In this document: one piece after another, positions 24,360 through 36,700 of the stretch
Layout of the letters: each line of letters starts with the position of its first letter
Numbering within the stretch: the first letter of the stretch is position 1
NCBI RefSeq assembly: GCF_026210795.1
Contig: NC_089432.1
Location: forward strand, 1,550,001-1,614,000
Source: Rhizophagus irregularis
Taxonomy: Eukaryota > Glomeromycota > Glomeromycetes > Glomerales > Glomeraceae
Length of the DNA stretch: 64,000 nucleotides
Direction: 5' to 3'
Translations under genes and position numbers: made by a program
The notes under the pieces: generated by a model
Databases searched by the model: none
The model's input: the letters and a program-made list of their open reading frames with translations, nothing else
Told to the model about the DNA's origin: nothing

Positions 24360-24971
24360 TTCCATTATTTTTTTGATTTTTTGTTCCTCAGCACTTGATA
24401 CTGACTTCATCTGTTTCTTTAGCTCTCTTTTGGCACTTTCTTTTACATTTACATTTAAGTCATTGTTTGGGTGTTTTCCTCCTTTTGCTATTTCACTTTC
24501 TGAGCATCTCAAGTTAGTACTTTGATATCCATTTTATTATAATTTTCAAATGTAAAAGTTTATGCAAAGTGCATGAGAATCATTTAATTACACTGGATAT
24601 AACAAAATGATATAGCATCCAAAACTTGTGTTTGTTTGACTAAATATATTATATACTGAATGATTACGTGAGTTAAAAATTGGTATATTATAGTCACAGA
24701 TAATCATTTATATGGATAATATTTTTCTTCATCAGAATATGAAAAAAATTAAAAAACCCTGATATTAACATTCCCATTTATTTATTTTAAAAATTTTTCA
24801 AAAATGAGGGGTAGAGGACATCAAACAAACAATTAATTTGGAACATCCTAAATTTTATATGATTATTTTTTTAATTTATACTAATAATACATAAACTTAA
24901 TAATTATACAATAATATGAAACTAAATTTTTTGATGCATACAATTCTATTCTATTTTAATTAAATATATTA
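24360..24971. other. Intergenic, AT-rich
   Basis: No gene supported. This is the 3' flank of the CRN gene that ends at 24972. Confidence 0.5.
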
Positions 24972-27080
24972 TTAGTTTTTATCCTCTAATTCATCTAGTT
25001 TTTGGGCCTCCTCTAACAACCATACAATATGACCAAGAACTTTTTTTACCCGATCTTCCATATCTTCATCTCCATATATAATAACCATTGGTTTTGATAA
25101 TTTAAAATAAGGTTTTCTTTCATTATCTAATGAACACTCCAAAAAAAACCATTTTTCAGAATCAGTTATAATACCAAAAACATTTTTCTTCTTATTTGAT
25201 AAAGCTGATTCACATTGAACTGCATTCTGAGCAACACCTTGTTGAAAATCTTTATCTTTAACTTCAGTAATACCAATTATTCTAGAATTTTGAATTTGAA
25301 TTAAAGCAAAATCTACAGGTCCATGACCATTCATACCTGAAACATTTTTTTCTGGATAAACCTTAAATTTATCTTCAAAAAGGTTGGCAATAGCTACAAG
25401 GTATGAACAAACATATTGACTTTTTGATGCTTCATTTCCAATAGGAATAGCTTTGAAGCGGAAATTCAATTCAGTTATAAGATGCTTGATTATTACTTGT
25501 GACTTTTCATCATTTAATTTTACATATCCACAAGTAAAAGGAGGAAATACAGATAATGTTGGATCACTATCTTCACTAAGTTTATAGAGTTTACATACTT
25601 TTGGAAAAGTCCAAGAGGAAAAGGATAATGATGTCTCTATAGATATAGTGAATTTGAGGCTATTTCTTGATACAAATAATTGAAGCATATTTTGAAACTC
25701 TAGGTCACTTTTAGGAGAATATTTTTCATCATTGCATGAAAAGGCAAGTGTTGCAATATCTTTCTGAAGTTCTGGAAATTGATATAAAGCAAATATAAAT
25801 TCTTTAAGGTCTTTAAGAGTCACTTGTTCTATATTTACAATCCACTTGGATGTCTTTGTACGTTTTGGATTAACTATAATATCAAATTCTATAATTATAA
25901 AATATAAATCAGTTGTTGTTTGATTACAAACTTTCTTTAATATAATCAACATACCATATATAGACTTCTTAAGTAATTTCTGCAATTCTGCTACTTTATT
26001 TATCAATTCCAACTCTTTTCTAGTTTTAGTAGTTTCTGGTAAAGTTACAATAATATGAACATGTTCATTAGCAGGAGTTTTAGTAAAATATTTGCTTATT
26101 TTCTTTGTTGCAAGAAGCTCATTGTTTCCAAGAAGTTGAAGGTTAGTTAGCTCATCAAAACAATCATCGGGAATTTCAACCTGCCAGAGTTTCAGTTGAT
26201 CAGGATCAATTCCAGCAAAATCATTATGTTTTTCTTTTTGGATTAAACTCTTAAGCTCACTAATGGTTTTGTTTTTGTTAATATTAATAGCAAAGGCATT
26301 GTGTGCATTTCCTTGAACTATACAAAAAAGAGTAATAGTAGTTCGGCACTTTTTTGATTGTGAATTGAAATTTTCCTTTTCTTCAAGTTTTCGCTTTAAA
26401 GAATCCTTAATAAAATTTATTTATTAGCAAATTATATAATCAATAAACAAGGTTATAATTTATTATATTATACTGACTAACCTTATTTAATTCTGTAATC
26501 ACCTCCTTCCAGTAAATTTCTAAATTTTTTGCACGACATATTTGTTCTTTATTTACCTGTTATAAGAAAGATTATTAGCTGTGTGTATTAACATTTTATT
26601 TATGATAAAAGAAGGTACATAGCCAGTTCCTCCTCCAGAACAAGCAGACTTTTACCAATACAAATTTCAGACACCTGAATTAAAGACTTGGATTGGTTAC
26701 CAAGTGGTTTAATCCAGTAATTCTCCTATCTCGAAGCATCAATTTAGGAGTTGCCCTCACTTTGCTAAATAAAAAACACACCTTTTCCTTTATAGAAATT
26801 AAAGATTCTTCATTAATTATTTGATATTTTGCTTCCATTAGAAAGTGATTGACCCAATGATTATTAAGTTCCTTCCAATTATTAATTGGTAATGATGAAG
26901 CAACAATAGTGTTGTGGTGAAGGAGTAAGAAACCATAATATGATGCTAAATTTCCTTTCTCTTTAAAATAAGATTCTAGGGCTAAAAGTCAAAGAAGAAT
27001 AGTTAGAAAAATTGAATTTATTTTTATGCTAAAGTACTTAAGATTTATTTACCCTTATGTCCAGAATATAGTTCACTCAT
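24972..27080 (-). CDS. Crinkler-type protein with PD-(D/E)XK nuclease-like domain
   Basis: Five exons on the minus strand: 27080-27053, 26981-26782, 26556-26482, 26405-25955, 25888-24972. All splice sites are GT..AG, phases match and the sum is 557 codons (556 residues). The 66-bp intron 25954-25889 is open in frame, so an unspliced form is also possible. Residues 1-124 are an N-terminal extension of unknown fold with no signal peptide. About 125-215 is the CRN ubiquitin-like header (ITLFCIVQGN.., ISELKSLIQ.., QLKLWQVEIP, KKISKYFTKTPANEHVHII). The C-terminal domain has the nuclease core: Asp444 in GHGPVDFAL, then Glu460 and Lys462 in ITEVK, then QGVAQNAVQ. CRN proteins are effector or conflict proteins in oomycetes and fungi; nuclease activity is inferred from the intact residues. 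Confidence 0.85.
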
Positions 27081-30000
27081 AATTATTTTATTAAACAAGA
27101 AAATTAAAAAAAAGTAAGGTTTTGTTAAAGTAAGATTAAAGATTGTAAAGTAATCATAAAGTAAGAAAAAAAAAATTATAAAATAATTTAGAATAGAGAT
27201 AACCAAAATGCATAAGGATCTTAAATACAAAAAAAAATAACTTATATGTGGTATGACTTGGACTGACACATTAACATGAAAAAATAATAATTATAGTAAA
27301 TGACCTGGCTTTTGTCAGTCTAGCTCATTATTGCAAGTAAGATGATATGGAATGATATGATTTTACTCATGATAATTATTATCTTGATTTTGCTAATAAT
27401 GACAAATTATGATTTTTAATTCATATAATGTCATTTTTTTTACCAAAAAAGGAAAAAGATCTTATAAAAAATTAATAATTATGACACATATTGATATTAT
27501 AACAGATACATTGTTCATAGTAATTAGTAAGAAAGCATTGGCTACTTCTCTTAATGAATATAAAACCATTATTTGTAATCTAATTTATTTTTTAGAAACC
27601 TGATAATGATACTATCTAATTTTGAATTGTTCATATTAAGTTAGCATTAGAAATCAAATACTTCTCTTTATGAATATAAAGTCATTAATTTATTTTTTAC
27701 TTTTTTAGGACTTATATGATTTTACTATTTTAGGAAATTAAAAAATTCAAGTAGTATTATTGTTAGTGACTACTAGTGAGTCATTATTTGTAATTTTATT
27801 TAGATTTATAGAATAGATAAAATTAATACATGCCACCGCATTATACTGCATTTTATTAGTAAAATCCGGTGTAACAATATTTTTTACATATGATTAAATA
27901 TGTACCACACTAAAGATTCGTTATATCGTTAAATTCGTTATACCAAATTCACCTGACTGTATTGAGTATTGATAAGATAATTTTGAGCATAATTATATAA
28001 TTCTTTTAAGAGATTGAATCTTAATGCCTGAAGTCTCCTCGTGATCAAAGTAACTAATTCAGGAAGAAATATAAAATGTTATTTTTAAATTATTTTGTGT
28101 CACTGTGTGAAAGATAAAATATATTATACCATTCTAACCAAATCATATTCTGTTGCTCAAAGGAAATTATTTTTCGTCATATCTTAAAGAGTCGTCATCA
28201 TACATGATCACGATCCATGAATTTTTTTTTTTTATTAAGGAGCGAAGAAATTAATTTAAACACGCTGAAATAAAAAAATAATTGAAGATAGAGGAATTTG
28301 CTTTTTTATTGAAGCATGGACAAATAATATTACGTAGCCATTGTTTACTTCAGATGTCAAGTGATATACAGTATTATCAGGAGCCTTTCAAAGATCTGAT
28401 GACAAGAATCCATTATAACACAAAACCTGACTATATTTAAATTACTTTTTATGTAGAAGATATTATTGTAACACTTGGTAATAATTAATCTTTTTATTAA
28501 TATGTAATAATTTTAAAATATATTACAAATAAAAAAATTAATATTTTATATTTTTTAATATTTAATAATTTCTCAAAAATCGTAAAAATGAATGTTTTAT
28601 TTAATATTTGATAACATTGCAAAAATCAAATTAATATTTTTTTTTTTTTTTTTTGATATGTAATGATTTTTAAGAAAACTTCGCAAACATTAATGTTTAT
28701 TATAAAAATTAATACTTCTTATTAATGTTTAATAATGTTACTTTTAAAATATTAAAATTATTATGTCATTATAATATAATTGTCAGGATGATAAATGTTG
28801 TGATAATGAGTGTTGTGATAATGAATGTCAAATAAATGGAGGGAATAATGTGGTTTCAAGATTTTGAATTTCGGAATTATGATTTATCAGGATTGTGAGC
28901 ATCGGGTTTGTATATATAAAGTTTATATTTTTACATAATTGTGAAAAAAACTTTTTTTAATAAAAAATTAAAAGCTCAAAATATTTATATAAATAATTAT
29001 ATGGAATCCACTTATATCATGTAATTTTTTTTGCCGTAAAAACACCCTAAAAATGGTAGCCGGATCAAATTTGCCGGTTACACGTGATTTCGGATAATGA
29101 TTTTTGGTAATCTCATGTCGATCTTTTTAACACGTGCATAATTTTTTCGTTTGATCAATTTTAAATCAGTTTTTTTCTCTTCATTTTAATGATTTGATTA
29201 TGTCAAGCTAACAAAATAAAAGTCTGTAAAGGGTTTCATGTTTGAAGAGTTTCTGAATATAAAAGGTGTTGCTTTAAAAAAGTGTTTACGTTGCCGAAAT
29301 AATATAAAGACTATTTGCAGAAAATATTAAATAAGATATACATGAATATTATGATATAAAAAAACTGTAATTTTTAATTTTTTTTATTAATGTAAATATT
29401 AATAATTAAGAGTTATTAGAAGAATCACGTAACAAGCCAAAAAACGGTATTTATGGTTAAAAAATGTTCGTTCTAATTTTAACTCATTTGAAAAAAATGA
29501 ATAATGATATTATAGCACTGGAAAATCGTAGAACTATACCGAGAACTTGGATAAGAATACAAGGTATTAGGATATTAAAATAATTTTTTTTTAATTTCTC
29601 ATCTACATATATGATTATTCAATTTTTAATTTACACAAATGTATTAATAACAATTATTAATTAGTGGATCTAAGATGTTCTTTGATTAAATTTGAAAAAA
29701 CATATTGTACATAAAAGTTAATTTTAACTTTAATTAAATGCAGGTTATTTAAACATGGCTTTTAACGATTGTAACAACTAAAATAATAAATATTAATATT
29801 TGGTTTTGGTTAAGAAGGCATCACTATTTATCAAGCAACATCAAGCAAAATATTTTAATTTAATTAAAAATGATTGTTTGTAAACAACTTGAAATTTTTT
29901 TAAATACTAAAGATTTACATGGAGCGATTTATTAAAGTAAAGTTTAACTAATAATCCGTGTACGAAAGAAAACTTTACTTTTTATATATTCAGAATGTAT

Positions 30001-30778
30001 AATTTAAGAGTGACGCAGTATTTTTAAAAAGGTTCAAATTTGATTTTTTGTGAATTTATTAAAAAAATGGAAAATTTGCATAGTTTTTGGCTGTTTTTAA
30101 CGTTATTAAAACAAATAAAAATTTTTTACTTTTTTTTTTTGAAAAAATATTTTACATTTCTTAAGTGGATTTGTGAGATTTTGAATTTATAAAAGATGTT
30201 ATAAATAGTCATTTTTAATTCTGGTCAGAATATTTATTTCAGCCAGAATTAGACGTTTAAAGAATTTTGCTAAAAAAGTTGAATGATCCGCTAAATATTC
30301 AATGTTAGCCCGAATTATGTTTACCCGTTTAATTTTAATCTAACTGATGTAACATCTAAGCCCGTGATAAGTCACGTTGCCACCTTAGATATTAACAAAA
30401 TAACTCTTTATTAATAATATAAATAAATACAATAATATGCTAATGTTAAATAATAAATAAATAAATTATATAATGATTCCATTTTCTTAAATTCGTAACT
30501 CTAAAATTGTAACTTGTTTTTGGGGAGGTCACACTATCTTCCCTTTTTATATTTGTTTATGTTTCACCAAATTCATAACTTGATTTCATGGATTTTAACT
30601 TCAAAATTTCATTGAGATTATCTTTATAAAATCTAACCTATCCATAAGATATAATTCACTTTGATCCATAATGATCGTCATTGCCTCCTTAATTATAATT
30701 TATAATAATTCTAGCATTAACGTAATAATCTACAAATTAATCACCTGATATTTCAAATCATTTGACCTTAATGATCTA
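27081..30778. other. Long AT-rich intergenic stretch
   Basis: No gene supported. At about 27831-27957 lies a degraded end of a Tc1/pogo-like element (TTCGTTATATCG.., ending near CCTGACTG). At 28500-28760 AT-rich TTAATATTT words repeat loosely. A repeat of the TGTCAGGAT/ATGAGTGTTG type occurs at 28784-28900. At 29051-29100 there is a copy of the dispersed word GTAGCCGGATCAAATTT..CACGTGATTTCGG also seen at 22626. Confidence 0.45.
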
Positions 30779-30903
30779 ACGTCATTTACGGATATTAATT
30801 ATCCTTAAATCACATGATTTATAGTTTAACGTCATTTCGGACCAATAATTATCCCTGACTCACATGATATTAGTTTAAGGTCATTCCGGACCAATAATTA
30901 ACA
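30779..30903. repeat. About 50-bp tandem repeat, 2.5 copies
   Basis: GTCATT words start at 30781, 30831 and 30880, each followed by ACGGA/CGGACCAATAATTATCC-type sequence and TCACATGAT. Later copies agree more closely with each other than with the first. Confidence 0.65.
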
Positions 30904-30981
30904 ATACAATTTTAAACTAAAAATTTATACACTAAGATTAAATATAATACTGCGCCCTCCAATTAATAAATTTACTATGTA

Positions 30982-31680
30982 CACTCCCCGGTAAAAAGTA
31001 TCCAACCACCCTAAAAATTAAAAAATCTTAAAAAATTCAGTTGGCCCAACAATAAATTTATATTTATTTTAAAAGTTTGAGACATGAGACACTTTTTAAA
31101 AGTGTTTTTTTAGCTTAATTATTAGTAAAAATTGGCGGACATTTTTAATTCTAAAAATGGCAAAATTCTTAACTTTTTAACTAGAGCAGTTACGGCCAAA
31201 TGAATTCCAGAAATCAATTCTTTGACTAAAAAATAGCTTATGTTTAAAAAATCAGAAAGATTGGACTGGTAGTTGCCGAAAAATCCACCACTGAAGATCA
31301 TAATTTTTATACTAAAATTTGGCAAAAATGGTAATTTTACCGTTTTTACATATAAAAATTATGATCTTCAGTGGTGGATTTTTCGGCAACTACTAGTCCA
31401 ATCTTTCTGATTTTTTAAACATAAGCTATTTTTTAGTCAAAGAATTGATTTCTGGAATTCATTTGGCCATAACTGCTCTAGTTAAAAAGTTAAGAATTTT
31501 GCCATTTTTAGAATTAAAAATGTCCGCCAATTTTTACTAATAATTAAGCTAAAAAAACACTTTTAAAAAGTGTCTCATGTCTCAAACTTTTAAAATAAAT
31601 ATAAATTTATTGTTGGGCCCACTGAATTTTTTAAGATTTTTTAATTTTTAGGGTGGTCGGATACTTTTTATCGGGGAGTG
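30982..31680. mobile_element. Near-perfect 699-bp fold-back element, TA target
   Basis: Positions 30982-31310 and 31352-31680 are inverted arms of 329 bp each that pair without any length change (30982+31680 = 31310+31352), with only scattered mismatches, around a 41-bp loop. The ends read CACTCCCCGG.. and ..TCGGGGAGTG. TA flanks both sides (30980-30981, 31681-31682), as for Tc1/mariner-type insertions. The minus-strand frame 31122-31325 lies in one arm and is not a gene. Confidence 0.9.
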
Positions 31681-31699
31681 TATATTACGGCATTACACT

Positions 31700-32798
31700 T
31701 AGTGCTTCGACCCGGATGAAAACCGTCATCCGGATTACACAAAAAAAAAATCCGGATTATATCCGGATTGACCCGGATTTTGAATCTGGATCAGATAATC
31801 CGGATAGAAACCGGAAACCGGATTGGATTTACAAATGATCGGCAATAATTCTGGCCAGAATTCATAACACCGGCCAGAATTACAAATTGTGTAACATTAA
31901 ATTTTCATGCCAGCCGATAAAAAATTTTTTGCCCGGTGGCTAAACTATTTTCCCGGTGTCACGTGATGTTAATTTCGGCCAGAATTACAAATTTGGCCAA
32001 AATTATCCAAGACCACGAAATTTACATAATTCCAATTTCATTAAATACTTTTCTTTAAAACAATTTCATATTATTTCAGCATTGTCTCAGACTATTGTTT
32101 AACATTTCTTTGTAAATTAACTAATTATGAAATTTTAAACAAGATATTTTTATATACAGCTAAAGATTACTATAAATAGATGTGTTGGGTTAGTAAGGCA
32201 ATTTTTTAAGGATTTGTTTCTTCTTTCAAAAATTAAAGAATCATTTGAATCAAATTACATAACACTAGTTTTAATTTTTAAAAAAAGTTGTTATAATTAT
32301 ATAAATTTATAATATTGAACAATTTTTCATTTTAAAACAATAATTATTATTTTGTTGTAACAAAAATAATATAAAGTTTTTTTTCTTTTGAACGTTTGAA
32401 TGTGAAATCTAAAATTATTTGTTATTTGTTAATGTATAAATTTAAATAAACAAATCTGATACAAACTTCAATAAATAAATTATAATTGAAAAATCTTCTT
32501 AAACTTACTGTATTAAAAAGTTTAATAACAAATATAAATTTAATAAATTTTAATAAAAAAATTGGTATTAGGCGCAAAAAATAATTAGCCATAATATCAT
32601 TTAGATATAGATCTTTATGGATCAGCAAAATTATTATTAATAAAAAAAAAAATAATAAAAATTTCATCCGGATTCCAGGTCAAACCGGATATTTTTCATC
32701 CGGTTTATAATCCGGATGAAAACCGTGAAAATCCGGATATCCGAAAAAAAAAAAATCTGGATCAATCCGGATTGATCCGGATACGGGTCGAGGCACTA
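31700..32798. mobile_element. Non-autonomous hAT element with ATCCGG subterminal repeats
   Basis: The left end TAGTGCTTCGACCCGG and the right end CGGGTCGAGGCACTA are inverted repeats. The identical 8-mer ATTACACT flanks both sides (31692-31699 and 32799-32806), a hAT-type target duplication. About 130 bp inside each end are packed with ATCCGG/CCGGAT words. The centre has GGCCAGAATT words and a copy of the CACGTGAT-type repeat but no transposase; the frames 31653-31838 and 32422-32667 are not genes. Confidence 0.88.
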
Positions 32799-32806
32799 AT
32801 TACACT

Positions 32807-33727
32807 GACAATCATTCATTTAACGGTTAATACGGTAACCGGTTAAGGATCTTTTTTGGCCGATCCCAAATTTAGTATGGTGAATGATTGGTTAATGATA
32901 TCATATTTAAAAATACTAACAGACTAACACCAATTTATTTCATGAACAAGCCAATAAAAAAACACAATGACTTATTTTAGTATAAATATGGACATAAAAG
33001 AATAAATAATTACTGCGTTTAATCGGCACTTGTACAATTAACAATTATTATACTTTCAAGACGCCGTTCTTAATCATAGTGACGCTAATTATTGTTCAAC
33101 CAAAGGCTAGTGCAATAATATAAGAGAGTCAGCGAAAGTAATAGGCAGCATAACGAAATTTTGGTCTTAAAAAATTTTACATTTACCATTTATTATTATT
33201 TGGCACAGCAAAAAATACCAAAAAAAGTTTTCATACTTTTTAATGAATCCTTTTTAATATTAAAAGCAAATTTTCAATGATTAAAAAAGAAATTGATTGC
33301 GTAAATATACTTACTTATTTTAGCTAGAAAAAGTACTTTTTTTATCTCAACTCTGTCCCAAATCCCAACCTCAAATCCAACCTAAACCTTGAACAAATTG
33401 AGATTTGGGAAAAGGTTAGCAGGCTGATCATTTTGGCTTGAGTTAAGAATTTAAGATCACTAGATTAAGTAATAATTTGTAAGGTGTTTGTTTACCGGTT
33501 CCACGGTTCCAAACTTTAACTTTAATTGTAATTTGAAAGCTTTGAATAAATTCAAAAAAGCGAATCAATAAATAAAATGAATGACTAAAAATGTAAATTA
33601 TTTATTTGATATTTTCCTTATAAATATAGAGTTTTTTTTTTTACGGTAGTAAAATTTTTTTCTTCAAGTTTTCTTAGTTTTCTTTTAAAAGATTTTTTTT
33701 TATATTTTGGTACAATAAAGAGAATAT
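32807..33727. other. Intergenic, upstream of channel paralogue
   Basis: A short inverted pair (CAATCATTCATTT near 32811 and GAATGATTG near 32882) is visible. The remainder is A+T-rich and should include the promoter of the gene starting at 33728. Confidence 0.4.
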
Positions 33728-36700
33728 ATGGATTATATGGATGATCCAGAACTCGGAAACCTTACATTCGGAGATTATGTGGCCATTAGCCCAGAAGGTT
33801 CGATAGTGGCAACGTTCACCCAAGAGACCCGACGTAAGTTATAATTTATGTATGGTAACTAGTTTTCTATTAAAATAATAAAAAAAAAATGTTGAGCTTT
33901 CCCTAACTTTTCTTTCAGATGACTATTCCATAACAATTAAAGAATTGGCGACAAGCAAAGAAAAAAGAATAACTTTTAATTTGGAACGTGACGATAAAAC
34001 CATTGGATGGTCTTTAGCTGTTTCAGATATCATTAATAATAATGAAATTGGCGTAGTTGCAATATCTTGTATTACTGAAAAAGATATGAAACCAAAAAGA
34101 GATGAGGAAATTAATAAATATCAAATATTATTAAAAATAATTATCAATCAGATAAATATGTTTTCTTATTTTTTTGGTAATATAAAAAAAGGACTAAGAA
34201 GGAATATTAAAAATTTTTTCTTTATCATTTATCCTCTACTTTTCTTTTTTTACTTAATACTACGTTTTCTCAGTTTTGTGGTTTTGCTTACTTACCCGAA
34301 CTTCTTTTTTAATTTTTATCCATTCATCTTTTATTTCTTTTCTTCTTCCTATATTGATAAAGATTATGATAAACAATTTCGACTATCCCAGGTTCCTAGC
34401 GAGGGGATGACAATGCTTTTCAAATTTTCATTTAACAATAATAACAATTATAATGACACTAATAATAATACAAATAGTGACGCTAATAGAAATGATAATG
34501 ATAATACCGTGAAAAATTTTGGTGGGGTTGTTTGTTTTTTAAAAAATTCTTCGAATAGTGCAACACTTGTCTGTACGAATTGTATAAAAATACAAAAGAA
34601 AGAGATTAAATTAAATGAATTAAACGAATTAGACGTACGCGAAAAGGGTGGATATATATTACCTGAAAATTTATTTAAAGAATTGGAAAAATATGATGAT
34701 TCGAGAGGAGATTTGAGCAATCGGAATAATTGGAAATATCTTTTAAAATCTAGATTTCAGGAATTTTTAATGGTTGACACAAGCGATTACCAACAAATAC
34801 AAAGTATTGAAATATACAATATTGATACTTCACAGTTAGTGAATGTTTTTCACAGAAATCGAGGAGAAAAAGATTATATAATTTCAAAAAACAATGAACC
34901 CGGAATTTTTGCAATATCAACTGATTCAAAATTATTTGCTTATTCTTATGGAGACGACAACATTACAATTTATTTGATGGAAAGTGGTCTTGAGGTTGTT
35001 TCGAAAAAATTTGATAATATTCATAAAATTAAATTTTTAGAATTTATTGAGAAAGATGAAAAATTGTTTATTATTGAAAAAGACAAAAAAAAAGGTGTAA
35101 AATTTCATATTTAGCTTATATCAGGATGTTTAAATGATTATTTTCCTATTTCTAGTATTCCAATAAGACATAATGATAGAAATTATCATACTTTGACTAA
35201 AGCAAATGGAAAAATAGTTTTTCTTAATCATAATAATCAAGCTGAAATTCTACCAAAAACAATTATAGAAAGATCCACCTTTGGAGAAAATGATGTGACC
35301 GATGAATACGAGTATAATTCACATGATCTAGAACCATGGAATAATAATACAGAGACTATTACACCTATTCGTGGTAGATTTCTTAATATAAATGACAGAA
35401 AATTTCTTCTTATAATTGGTCAAAATAGTATTCAAGTATGGAAGTCAAATTCCCAAAATTTTAAAGATTTTGAAGATTTTAAAAATTTTGAAAATTCGAA
35501 TCTTGTTTACATATTAATACATGATAATCCAACTAAATTTCAAATAGATGATGACATGACTACTGTTATAACTAATGCATGTAAATCACTTGCCTATCTA
35601 TATAACCGTACAAAAACTAGTATTAACTCTAAGGAAAAATGTGAAAAATTTGTCAGTGGAATCATAACCATTATTAAGGACTTTATCGAAGAATATCCTG
35701 ATAATTGGAAACTTATGGAAGTTCAATATCCTTTAATGGCATATCTAATTTATTCACGTTCATTTTCTTTAATAAAATACATTCTGTTTGGAGTTGAGTC
35801 TAAAAAGAAAAATACTGGTTTGTTACACAGACCACAAAATAAATATGGTTCTTACCCATGTTACGATAATTTTATGTACGATTTAGATACGTACTTAAAA
35901 TCAGCTAAAGTTTTAGATAAGGACTTAAAATCAGCTAATGATTTAGACTTAGCTTTGAAATTTTGCCAAGGTTGGCGTTTTCTTATTTATTATTTATCAT
36001 TAGCGTATTTTGATCCTAACATTTATTATCTATAGACCAAGATGCTGTTATGTTGGCATATCTATTAGAATATTATTCTGAGAATTCCATGGATCATATT
36101 GGTTGGATGATTAATGTTACAAAAATTCTTCCAGAATTATCTAAACATGATTATGGTATATATTTGTTATATAATAATTTTAATTATCCAATTAATTACA
36201 ATTATTTTTATTAATATAAATTTTCATTGTATTAGCAAATTATATGGATTTATTACTTTATAAACCTTGTTTTGGAGAAATGAAATTCAATTTTCCAAAT
36301 AAAACATTTAATTCGCTATCGGTTAGCCAAGATACATTAAAAGTATATATACCACTTACTCAGCTTATCTCAACAGATCATTTGACTATTTTGAAATGCA
36401 TGAAGTACAAAAAAATAAGGTAAAGATCATTTTAACTAGTATTTAAACCGATTCATTATTTTAAATTTATTATTGGCATTTTCATAATATAGATACGATA
36501 AATTACCCGACATTTGTATGATTCCACTACCAAATTTTACAACTTATGATACAAAAATAAAAGATGAAACTGTTCAAGTAGGAGTACTTAGAACATTAAC
36601 TGGAATTTTGCTCGGATTGAGAAATATAATATTTCCACATTTTTATAAGAATAAAGATTTTAGCCCATATCTCCAAGTAGAAAAAAATATTGATACATTT

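Noticed and set aside
24098-24512. Long Lys/Glu/Arg-rich frames on the minus strand
   Set aside because: They arise from the polypyrimidine tract; low complexity only.
29501-29572. Short frame MNNDIIALENRRTIPRTWIR before a GT donor
   Set aside because: Too short, with no upstream or downstream exon that fits; could be a fragment of an unknown protein.
30781-30903. CRISPR-like direct repeats
   Set aside because: Only 2.5 diverged tandem copies without spacers, in a eukaryotic genome; an ordinary tandem repeat.
31122-31325. 67-codon minus-strand frame
   Set aside because: Lies wholly in one arm of the fold-back element, with no independent support.
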